From: Streptomyces caatingaensis
GTDB lineage: Bacteria; Actinomycetota; Actinomycetes; Streptomycetales; Streptomycetaceae
NCBI RefSeq assembly: GCF_001187435.1
Contig: NZ_LFXA01000010.1
Span: forward strand, 1 to 64,000
Length of the DNA: 64,000 nt
Reading direction: 5' to 3'
Below are positions 57,458-64,000 of this stretch, piece by piece; position 1 is the first letter of the stretch, and every line of letters begins with the position of its first letter. Position numbers and translations under genes: made by a program. The notes under the pieces are model-generated. The model searched no databases and was not told the origin of the DNA. It saw only the letters and a program-made list of their open reading frames with translations.

Positions 57458-58723
57458 TTGTCCAGTCCCTACCGTGCGATCTTCGCCGCTCCCGGCGCCA
57501 AGGGCTTCTCCGCGGCCGGACTCCTCGGCCGCATGCCGCTGTCGATGATGGGCATCGGCATCGTCACCATGGTCTCCGAGCTGACCGGCCGGTACGGGCT
57601 GGCCGGAGCGCTCTCCGCGACCCTCGCGCTGGCCACCGCCGTGATGGGCCCGCAGGTCTCGCGCCTGGTCGACCGTCACGGACAGCGCCGCGTCATGCGG
57701 CCCGCCACGCTGGTCGCGGCGGCGTCGACGGCCGCCCTCCTGCTGAGCGCCCAGCAGGGCTGGCCCGAGTGGACCCTGTTCCTCTTCGTGCTGGGCGTGG
57801 GCACCGTGCCGAGCGTGGGCTCGATGGTGCGGGCCCGCTGGTCCGCCCTCTACGCCGACTCCCCCGAGCGGCTGCACACCGCCTACTCCGCCGAGTCCGT
57901 GATCGACGAGGTGGTCTTCATCGCCGGGCCGCTCCTCGCCATCGGCCTGTCCACCGGCTGGTTCCCCGAGGCCGGTCCCCTGCTGGCCGGCGTCTTCCTC
58001 GTCGCCGGCGTCTTCTGGCTCACCGCGCAGCGCGCCACCGAGCCCGCGCCGGCCCCGGCCGCCCACCGCTCCGGCGGCTCGGCGCTGCGCTCGCGCGGAC
58101 TGCGGGTCCTGGTGGTCACCTTCGTCGCCACCGGCGGGCTGTTCGGCTCGATAGAGGTGGTGACGGTCGCCTTCGCCGAGGAGCACGGCCACAAGGCGGC
58201 GTCCAGCCTGGTGCTCGCGGTGTGGGCCCTCGGGTCGTGCCTGGCCGGCGCGGTGTTCGGGCTGCTGCACCCCAAGGGCGACCCGGCGCTGCGCTGGCTG
58301 CTGGGCGTGTGCGCCATGGCCGTGAGTATGATCCCCCTCCAACTGGTCGGGAACCTGGCCGTGTTGGCCGTGGCGCTCTTCTTCGCGGGTCTGGCCATCG
58401 CACCGACGATGGTCACCACCATGGCCCTCGTCGGGCACCACGTGCCCCGGGCGAACTTCACGGAGGGCCTGAGCTGGATGAGCACCGGCATGGCGGTCGG
58501 TGCGGCGCTCGGTTCGTCCGTCGCCGGCTCGGTGGTCGACGCCGCCGGGGCCGGCCCGGGGTACGCGGTGCCCGGTGCCTCGGGCGCGCTGGCCGCGGTG
58601 GTCGCGTTCCTCGGATACCGCCGGCTGCGGCCGGCGCCGGAGCGGGCGGAGGCATCCGTTCCGCGAGCAAGGGGAGGGGCTGGGGCACATGACGGGGACA
58701 GTGAGGACGAGCGCGTGGCGTAA
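57458..58723 (+). CDS. MFS transporter
   Basis: A 421-residue 12-helix major facilitator (GRMPLSMMGIGIVTMVSELT, QVSRLVDRHGQRRVMRPA, GSIEVVTVAFAEEHGHKAAS). Motif A is present as LVDRHGQRR. Substrate unknown. The likely start is TTG at 57458, 6 bases after GGAG and beginning LSSPYRAIFAAPG; the frame extends upstream without a good alternative. Its 3' end overlaps the lactone oxidase gene by 35 bases. Confidence 0.85.
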   Translation: MSSPYRAIFAAPGAKGFSAAGLLGRMPLSMMGIGIVTMVSELTGRYGLAGALSATLALATAVMGPQVSRLVDRHGQRRVMRPATLVAAASTAALLLSAQQGWPEWTLFLFVLGVGTVPSVGSMVRARWSALYADSPERLHTAYSAESVIDEVVFIAGPLLAIGLSTGWFPEAGPLLAGVFLVAGVFWLTAQRATEPAPAPAAHRSGGSALRSRGLRVLVVTFVATGGLFGSIEVVTVAFAEEHGHKAASSLVLAVWALGSCLAGAVFGLLHPKGDPALRWLLGVCAMAVSMIPLQLVGNLAVLAVALFFAGLAIAPTMVTTMALVGHHVPRANFTEGLSWMSTGMAVGAALGSSVAGSVVDAAGAGPGYAVPGASGALAAVVAFLGYRRLRPAPERAEASVPRARGGAGAHDGDSEDERVA

Positions 58724-60002
58724 CTGGGCGGGGAACGTGACCGCCCGCCCCGCGCGGACCGCGGCGCCGGCCACGGCGCGCGAGACGGCCGAGGCCGTCG
58801 CGTCCGCCGCGGCGGACGGCCTGCGGGTCAAGGCGGTCGGCTCGGGGCACTCCTTCACCGCGGCGGCCGTCACCGACGGACTGCTGATACGCCCCGACCG
58901 GCTGACCGGCGTGCGCGCGGTCGACCGCGCGGCCGGGACGGTGACGGTCGGCGCGGGCATGCGGCTCGGCACCCTCAACCGGCTGCTGTCCGCCCACGGT
59001 CTGTCGCTGACGAACATGGGCGACATCATGGAGCAGACCGTCTCCGGCGCGGTCGCCACCGGCACCCACGGCACCGGCCGCGACTCGGCCGCCATCGCCG
59101 CGCAACTGCGCGGAATCGAGCTGGTCACCGCGGACGGCACGGTCCTGGAGTGCTCCGCCGCGCGGCACCCGGAGGTCTTCGCGGCGGCCCGGGTGGGGCT
59201 CGGCGCCCTGGGCGTGATCACGGCGCTCACCTTCGCCGTGGAGCCGGAGTTCCTGCTGACGGCCCGTGAGGAGCCCATGTCCCTGGGGCGGGTCATGGCG
59301 GAGTTCGATTGGCTCGTGGCCGAGAACGAGCACTTCGAGTTCTACTGGTTCCCCCACACCGAACACTGCACCACCAAGCGCAACAACCGTGCCGCGGGGC
59401 CGGCGGCGCCGCTCGGCCGTGCCGCGGCCTGGCTGGACGACGAGCTGCTCTCCAACGGCCTGTTCGGAGCGGTGTGCGCGCTCGGCCGGGCCGTTCCCGC
59501 GACCGTGCCCGGCATGGCCCGGCTCACCGGGCGGGCCCTGTCGGCCCGCACCTACACCGACATCCCGTACAGGGTCTTCACCAGCCCGCGCCGCGTCCGC
59601 TTCCTGGAGACGGAGTACGCCCTGCCGCGCGAGGCGGCGCTGTCCGCCCTGCGGGAGCTGCGCTCGGTCGTCGAGCGCCGCCGGCTGCGGGTGAGCTTCC
59701 CCGTGGAGGTGCGGACGGCGCCCGCGGACGACATCCCGCTGTCCACGGCGTCCGGGCGGGAGACGGCGTACATCGCCGTGCACATGTACCGGGGGGCGCC
59801 GTACCGGGAGTACTTCTCCGCCGCGGAGCAGGTCATGGTCGCGCATGGGGGGCGGCCCCACTGGGGGAAGCTGCACTCGCGTGACGCGGCCTACCTGTCC
59901 GGCGTCTACCCCCGCTTCGCGGAGTTCACCGCCGTGCGGGACCGCCTGGATCCCGGACGGGTGTTCGCGAACGCGTACCTGCGCCGCGTGCTCGGCGAGT
60001 GA
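58689..60002 (+). CDS. FAD-linked sugar lactone/alditol oxidase
   Basis: A 437-residue vanillyl-alcohol-oxidase-family flavoenzyme. VGSGHSFTAA includes the His expected to bind FAD covalently; MGDIMEQTVSGAVATGTHGT follows, and near the C-terminus HWGKLH is typical of L-gulono/D-arabinono-lactone oxidases. It oxidises a sugar lactone or polyol with oxygen. The ATG at 58689 follows GGGAGGGG inside the preceding MFS gene. Confidence 0.88.
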   Translation: MTGTVRTSAWRNWAGNVTARPARTAAPATARETAEAVASAAADGLRVKAVGSGHSFTAAAVTDGLLIRPDRLTGVRAVDRAAGTVTVGAGMRLGTLNRLLSAHGLSLTNMGDIMEQTVSGAVATGTHGTGRDSAAIAAQLRGIELVTADGTVLECSAARHPEVFAAARVGLGALGVITALTFAVEPEFLLTAREEPMSLGRVMAEFDWLVAENEHFEFYWFPHTEHCTTKRNNRAAGPAAPLGRAAAWLDDELLSNGLFGAVCALGRAVPATVPGMARLTGRALSARTYTDIPYRVFTSPRRVRFLETEYALPREAALSALRELRSVVERRRLRVSFPVEVRTAPADDIPLSTASGRETAYIAVHMYRGAPYREYFSAAEQVMVAHGGRPHWGKLHSRDAAYLSGVYPRFAEFTAVRDRLDPGRVFANAYLRRVLGE

Positions 60003-60005
60003 GTG

Positions 60006-60036
60006 GCCCCGGCCCCTCTGGGGGAGGGGCTGGGGC
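60006..60036. terminator. hairpin between convergent genes
   Basis: GCCCCGGCCCCTC pairs with GAGGGGCTGGGGC with one G-T pair, 4 bases after the oxidase stop. Confidence 0.7.
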
Positions 60037-60043
60037 AAACCTC

Positions 60044-60937
60044 CTACGGCGCCGCAGTCGCCGGCGGAGCCGTCACCGGCGGCGGCGTCTTGCCACCGGA
60101 GGACCCGCCACCAGCCGCATCCGGCGACTTGTCCGGACTCGGCGAGGACCCGCCGGAGCCTCCGGAGGAGCCGGAGCCACCGGAGGACGAGCCGCCGGCG
60201 TCCGGCGACTCCTTCCCCGAGGCGTCGGGCGACGGCGAGGACCCGTCCTTGCCGTCCGACTCGCCGCCCCCGCCGGAGGCGGCCCCGGAACCGGAATCCG
60301 ATCCGGAATCCGGAGTTCCGGATGCACCGGACGTGCCGCCGGACGTACCGGACGTACCCGAGTCCGGCACCGACGACCTCCCCTTCTCCTTCTCCTTCTT
60401 CTGCTCGTGCCCCGACGCCCCGCCCGAGCCCCCGCCCTGGAACGTCCGCACGATCGTCGTCCCGCCCTTCTCCCCGTCCGCGCTCTTCCCGGACACCAGC
60501 TCGACCGCCGTCACCGCGCCCATCGCCAGGACGAAGACGGAGCCGGCGGCCAGCAGTGAGCGCTTCCACCCGCGCAGCCGGGTGCCATGCGTCGTGCCCT
60601 CGGAGTATTCGGTGGAGTACCCGGGCGGGAAGGGGTGCGCACCGGCGTGCGCCCCGTCGTCGAGCGGCGGCACCTGCCGCGCCCGGGGCCGCGCGGCCTG
60701 GACGGCCACGTCCCGCACCTGCTCGCCCGTGCGCCGGAACAGGTGCTGGAAGACGGTGCCGCCCGTGGTGGCGATCACGCTGACGACACCGGCGCCGAGC
60801 ACGGTGCCGTAGACACCGAGCCGGCCCGCGAGCAGCGCCGCGACGACGGCCGCGAGGGCACTCCCGGCGACCTGGGCGACGCTCAAGTCCAGGCGCCTGC
60901 CCTTGGCCTTTGCGTCACTTTCGGCTTTGTCGTCCAT
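60044..60937 (-). CDS. membrane protein with long Ser/Gly/Pro tail
   Basis: A 297-residue protein. Two N-terminal hydrophobic segments (VAGSALAAVVAALLAGRLGV, VYGTVLGAGVVSVIATTGG) and one more near residue 135 (SLLAAGSVFVLAMGAVTAV) are followed by about 140 residues of Ser/Gly/Asp/Pro-rich low-complexity sequence, likely outside the membrane. Function unknown. The ATG at 60937 follows GAGG; the frame reaches 61069 without better starts. Confidence 0.78.
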   Translation of the reverse strand: MDDKAESDAKAKGRRLDLSVAQVAGSALAAVVAALLAGRLGVYGTVLGAGVVSVIATTGGTVFQHLFRRTGEQVRDVAVQAARPRARQVPPLDDGAHAGAHPFPPGYSTEYSEGTTHGTRLRGWKRSLLAAGSVFVLAMGAVTAVELVSGKSADGEKGGTTIVRTFQGGGSGGASGHEQKKEKEKGRSSVPDSGTSGTSGGTSGASGTPDSGSDSGSGAASGGGGESDGKDGSSPSPDASGKESPDAGGSSSGGSGSSGGSGGSSPSPDKSPDAAGGGSSGGKTPPPVTAPPATAAP

Positions 60938-61317
60938 CTCCGGCCTCTGTCGAACCTTTCGCACCTCTTGCAGCCAGAAGAGACATTCGAGCGTAACGAA
61001 CAGTTCCGAATCCGTTGATTGTGTGAAACTCGCCACCCGTGGGAAGGTCTCCGGCGCACGAGGGCACAATCAACTCCCTTGCCGGACGTGAACATCGATG
61101 GCGCGCCGCTCCACCCCCAGTGGTCCGAATGGAGTACTGTGGCGAGCCCGGCCCCGGTATTCCGTCCGGCTGCCCGGACCCGACCGGGAAGGGCCCGGGC
61201 GGCTCTCGCCCCGTCAACTCGGCAATGTTGTGGCAGGCTGCTACCCGGGCAGGCCACACTCGACTAGCGGAAGCAGCGACGCACGTGACGTCGGCAGGCA
61301 CCACCCGGGAGGTCCCC
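60938..61317. other. divergent intergenic region upstream of sepH
   Basis: About 380 bases that carry promoters for sepH and the membrane protein. I see no further gene, repeat or strong hairpin in it. Confidence 0.5.
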
Positions 61318-62352
61318 ATGCCCGAACTGCGTGTCGTGGCCGTCTCCAACGACGGCACACGGCTGGTGCTCAAGGCAGCGGACAGCACGGAGTACACCCT
61401 CCCCATCGACGAGCGGCTGCGCGCCGCCGTGCGCAACGACCGCGCACGCCTGGGCCAGATCGAGATCGAGGTGGAGAGCCACCTCAGGCCCCGGGACATC
61501 CAGGCCCGGATCCGGGCCGGTGCCTCCGCGGAGGAGGTCGCCCAGCTCGCCGGCATCCCCGTCGAGCGCGTGCGGCGCTTCGAGGGGCCCGTCCTGGCGG
61601 AGCGCGCGTTCATGGCCGAGCGCGCCCGCAAGACGCCCGTGCGCCGGCCCGGCGAGAGCACCGGGCCGCAGCTCGGCGAGGCCGTCGCCGAGCGGCTGCT
61701 GCTGCGCGGCGCCGAGAAGGACACCGCCCAGTGGGACTCGTGGCGGCGCGACGACGGCACCTGGGAGGTGCTGCTCGTCTACCGCGTGGCCGGTGAGCCG
61801 CGCGCCGCGAGCTGGACGTACGACCCGCCCCGGCGGATCGTCTCTGCGCTGGACGACGAGGCCCGGGCGCTGATCGGCGAGACCGAGGACACCCCGGAGC
61901 CGAGCTTCCCCTTCGTCCCGCGCATCGCGCGGCTGCCCCGCGAGCGGCACCCGGAGCGCGCGGAGCGGACGCCCCCGGGCGGCGCGCCGGAGTCCGGGGA
62001 CGCCACCGCGCCGGAGGAGGGCGGCAAGGAGCGGGACTCCCTGACCAGCCTGCTGGAGGCCGTGCCCAGCTTCCGGGGCGACATGGTCGTCCCCGAGCCG
62101 TCGCCGGCCCCGGCGGCCGAGGAGGCGCCGGCGGAGGAGGCCGAGGCCGTGGAGCCGCCCGCCCCGGCGGCGAGCGCCGGTGCGGCCTACGCGGACGTGC
62201 TGATGCCGCGTTCCGTCGCGGGGCACCGCGAGCGGCTGATCGGCACCACGGACCGCCAGGCGGAGGCGGACGGGGTCCGTCCGGGCCGCCGCGCGGCGGT
62301 GCCCAGCTGGGACGAGATCGTCTTCGGCACGCGCCGCAAGAAGCAGGAGTAG
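61318..62352 (+). CDS. sepH: SepH, FtsZ regulator (DUF3071)
   Basis: A 344-residue match to SepH: N-terminal DUF3071 (MPELRVVAVSNDGTRLVLKA) containing the helix-turn-helix IRAGASAEEVAQLAGIPVER, then WDSWRRDDGTWEVLLVYRV, a long disordered acidic/Pro region and a conserved C-terminal VPSWDEIVFGTRRK. SepH binds FtsZ directly and promotes its assembly in sporulation and vegetative septa in Streptomyces. The ATG at 61318 follows GGGAGGT. A 12-base duplication covers its stop region (CAGGAGTAGCCG twice at 62344-62378). Confidence 0.93.
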   Translation: MPELRVVAVSNDGTRLVLKAADSTEYTLPIDERLRAAVRNDRARLGQIEIEVESHLRPRDIQARIRAGASAEEVAQLAGIPVERVRRFEGPVLAERAFMAERARKTPVRRPGESTGPQLGEAVAERLLLRGAEKDTAQWDSWRRDDGTWEVLLVYRVAGEPRAASWTYDPPRRIVSALDDEARALIGETEDTPEPSFPFVPRIARLPRERHPERAERTPPGGAPESGDATAPEEGGKERDSLTSLLEAVPSFRGDMVVPEPSPAPAAEEAPAEEAEAVEPPAPAASAGAAYADVLMPRSVAGHRERLIGTTDRQAEADGVRPGRRAAVPSWDEIVFGTRRKKQE

Positions 62353-62372
62353 CCGCAAGCAACAGGAGTAGC

Positions 62373-62406
62373 CGGGGGCGGCCCCTCCCGCGAGGGGCCG
62401 CCCCCG
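62373..62406. terminator. bidirectional terminator after sepH
   Basis: A 15-bp stem (CGGGGGCGGCCCCTC / GAGGGGCCGCCCCCG) with a 4-base loop between sepH and the convergent sulfurtransferase gene. Confidence 0.9.
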
Positions 62407-62410
62407 GGCA

Positions 62411-63256
62411 TCAGCCCGGCTGCGGCCCGGTGGCCACCGGACGCGCCGGGTCCGCCGTCCAGTCGCTCCAGGACCCCGCGTACAGCACCGCCGGCACCCC
62501 CGCCACCGCGAGCGCCAGGACCTCGTGCGCGCCGGAGACGCCGGAACCGCAGTAGACGCCGACCTCCGCGCCCGGCACGGCGCCGAACGCGGCGAAGCGC
62601 TCCGCCAGTTCCCCGGCGGGCCGGAAGAGGCCGTCGGCGGTGACGTTCTCCATGGTGGGCGCGGAGTGCGCGCCGGGGATGTGCCCGGCGACCGGGTCCA
62701 GCGGCTCCACCTCGCCGCGGTAGCGCTCCCCCGCCCGCGCGTCCAGCAGCACCCCGCGCCGGGCCAGCGCGGCGGCCTCGTCCGCGTCGACGAGCAGCGG
62801 GCGCGCCCCGGGCGCGGGGACGAAGTCGCCCTCGGGCACGTCGGGCACCTCGGTCGTCACCGCCCCGCCGCGCGCCGTCCACGCGGGCAGACCGCCGTCC
62901 AGGACGCGTACCGAGGGGTGTCCCGTCCAGCTCAGCAGCCACCATACGCGCGCGGCGCCCCAGCCCTGCCCGCCGTCGTAGACGACGACGCCGCGGTCGG
63001 TCCGGACGCCGGCCCGGCGCATCGCCGCGCCGAACGCGCCCGGCTCGGGCAGCGGATGACGGCAGCCGGGGCCGGGCCCCTTCGGCCCCGTCAACTCCGT
63101 TTCCAGGTCGAGGTAGACCGCGCCGGGGATGTGCCCGGCGTCGTAGTCCGGGCGGCGCGACACCGCGCCCATCTCCCAGCGGATGTCGAGCAGGACCGGC
63201 GGCCGCTCCCCCGCCAGTTCCGCGCCCAGTTCCTCTGCGCTGATGATCGCATTCAT
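62411..63256 (-). CDS. two-domain sulfurtransferase (rhodanese family)
   Basis: A 281-residue tandem rhodanese protein. The C-terminal domain has the active-site Cys in VYCGSGVSGAHEVLAL; the N-terminal domain has VVVYDGGQGWGAARVWWLL, the usual inactive one. Likely a thiosulfate or 3-mercaptopyruvate sulfurtransferase. ATG 63256 has AGGA eight bases upstream; 63265 is a second possible start. The open frame reaches 63634. Confidence 0.9.
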   Translation of the reverse strand: MNAIISAEELGAELAGERPPVLLDIRWEMGAVSRRPDYDAGHIPGAVYLDLETELTGPKGPGPGCRHPLPEPGAFGAAMRRAGVRTDRGVVVYDGGQGWGAARVWWLLSWTGHPSVRVLDGGLPAWTARGGAVTTEVPDVPEGDFVPAPGARPLLVDADEAAALARRGVLLDARAGERYRGEVEPLDPVAGHIPGAHSAPTMENVTADGLFRPAGELAERFAAFGAVPGAEVGVYCGSGVSGAHEVLALAVAGVPAVLYAGSWSDWTADPARPVATGPQPG

Positions 63257-63543
63257 GGCAGCCATCCTGGCGTAGTCGGCGTGCGACCGACAGGCGCCCT
63301 GGTGCCCCGGTTCCGGCCGATCGATACTGGACGGCAACGGCCCCGAAACGGAAGCGAAACGCGATTTCCGGTCTCTTCCCATGAGTTCCCGCGGGAACCA
63401 GTGAAATCCGGCGCGGCCGGGGGGCATGTCACCACCGGTGGTGCAAACATCTGCACTCAGGCACCGTCCTGTACCACCCCGCGCACATCGGTCCCCGCAC
63501 GGGAGAACGCGCGGCCACCACGATGGTCCGAGGAGAGAGCGAC

Positions 63544-64000
63544 GATGACCGAGGTATGGGGTTCCTCCCCGCGGCGGGGGCGGCCCGCCGGGCACGCCCC
63601 CGGCACTCCCTGCTGGACGAGCCTCCTGGTGCACGACCTGGAAGCGACCAAGGACTTCTACGGCGGCCTGTTCGGCTGGAGCTACTACAGCCCCGGGCCG
63701 CGCCAGCTCGGTCCGTACGTCCGCGCGACGATCGACGGGCGGGACGTGGCCGGCATCGGCGAACTGCCGCCCGACCGGCGGCCGACGACGGCGTGGACCA
63801 CCTATCTGGCGAGCGACGACGCGGACTCCGCCGCGGAGTGGATCCGCTGTTCCGGCGGCACGGTCGGGGTCGGGCCGCTCGCCGCCGACGACATCGGCCG
63901 GCTGGTCCTCGCGTCCGACCCGGCCGGCGCGCCCTTCGGCGTCTGGCAGGGGCAGGAGCTGACGGGTCCGCAGCCCTCCGGCGTGCCGGGCACGCCGGTG
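63544..64000 (+). CDS. VOC-family (glyoxalase/bleomycin resistance-like) protein, cut by window end
   Basis: About 152 residues visible of a VOC protein: TPCWTSLLVHDLEATKDFYG, then GLFGWSYYSPG, VAGIGELPPDRRPTTAWTTY and LASDPAGAPFGVWQG. This tandem-betaalphabeta pattern with paired domains is usual for about 260-residue Streptomyces proteins, so roughly half is outside. Ligand unknown. GAGGAGAG precedes the ATG. Confidence 0.88.

Overview
This window is a piece of a high-GC actinomycete chromosome, almost certainly Streptomyces. The signs are strong third-position GC bias, GTG and TTG starts, chains of overlapping GTGA/ATGA stop-start junctions, and lineage markers: SepH, CutRS, a conservon (cvnABCD plus P450s) and a kdp locus with dut next to it.

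Region 1, about 1-19,400, is the right-hand part of a type II (aromatic) polyketide gene cluster that continues off the left edge. The central minus-strand operon encodes a TcmI-type cyclase fused to a cupin, KS-alpha, chain length factor, ACP, an aromatase/cyclase fused to a ketoreductase, two small ABM monooxygenases and a second SDR that lacks catalytic residues. Around it lie a flavin-dependent halogenase, three O-methyltransferases, an asparagine-synthase-like amidotransferase (frameshifted in this sequence), a DUF1772 oxygenase-like protein, an FAD hydroxylase, a cation/proton antiporter, a 14-TM MFS exporter, a small HTH protein and an unusual stand-alone protein resembling the ATP-binding domain of PEP synthase. 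The gene set suggests a chlorinated, multiply O-methylated, nitrogen-containing polycyclic polyketide, perhaps of the fredericamycin / lysolipin / xantholipin kind. That product class is inference.

Region 2, about 19,859-23,323, returns to housekeeping genes (TRAM-domain RNA methyltransferase, APC permease). Region 3, about 23,430-35,112, is an accessory block: two P450s and a conservon (GTPase, DUF742, roadblock, histidine-kinase-like), WrbA, a degenerate transaldolase-like protein, a GAF/PucR regulator and a degenerate IS701-type transposase. It separates the APC permease from two TrkA-type potassium proteins that I would expect beside it.

Region 4, about 35,548-48,566, concerns potassium: TrkA x2, DUF3159, an OB-fold protein, kdpE, kdpD, then kdpC, kdpB, kdpA, kdpF and a tiny membrane peptide. 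A PsiD-like decarboxylase gene broken by an in-frame TAG sits between kdpC and kdpD. A 95-bp tandem repeat has copied the 3' end of kdpE.

Region 5, about 48,826-64,000, is conserved core: DUF3710, dut, a PaaI-type thioesterase, DUF3093, DUF4193, cutS/cutR, a 55-residue protein, an inositol monophosphatase, ferrochelatase, an MFS protein, a lactone oxidase, a membrane protein, sepH, a sulfurtransferase and a VOC protein cut by the right edge. I see no rRNA, tRNA or CRISPR array.
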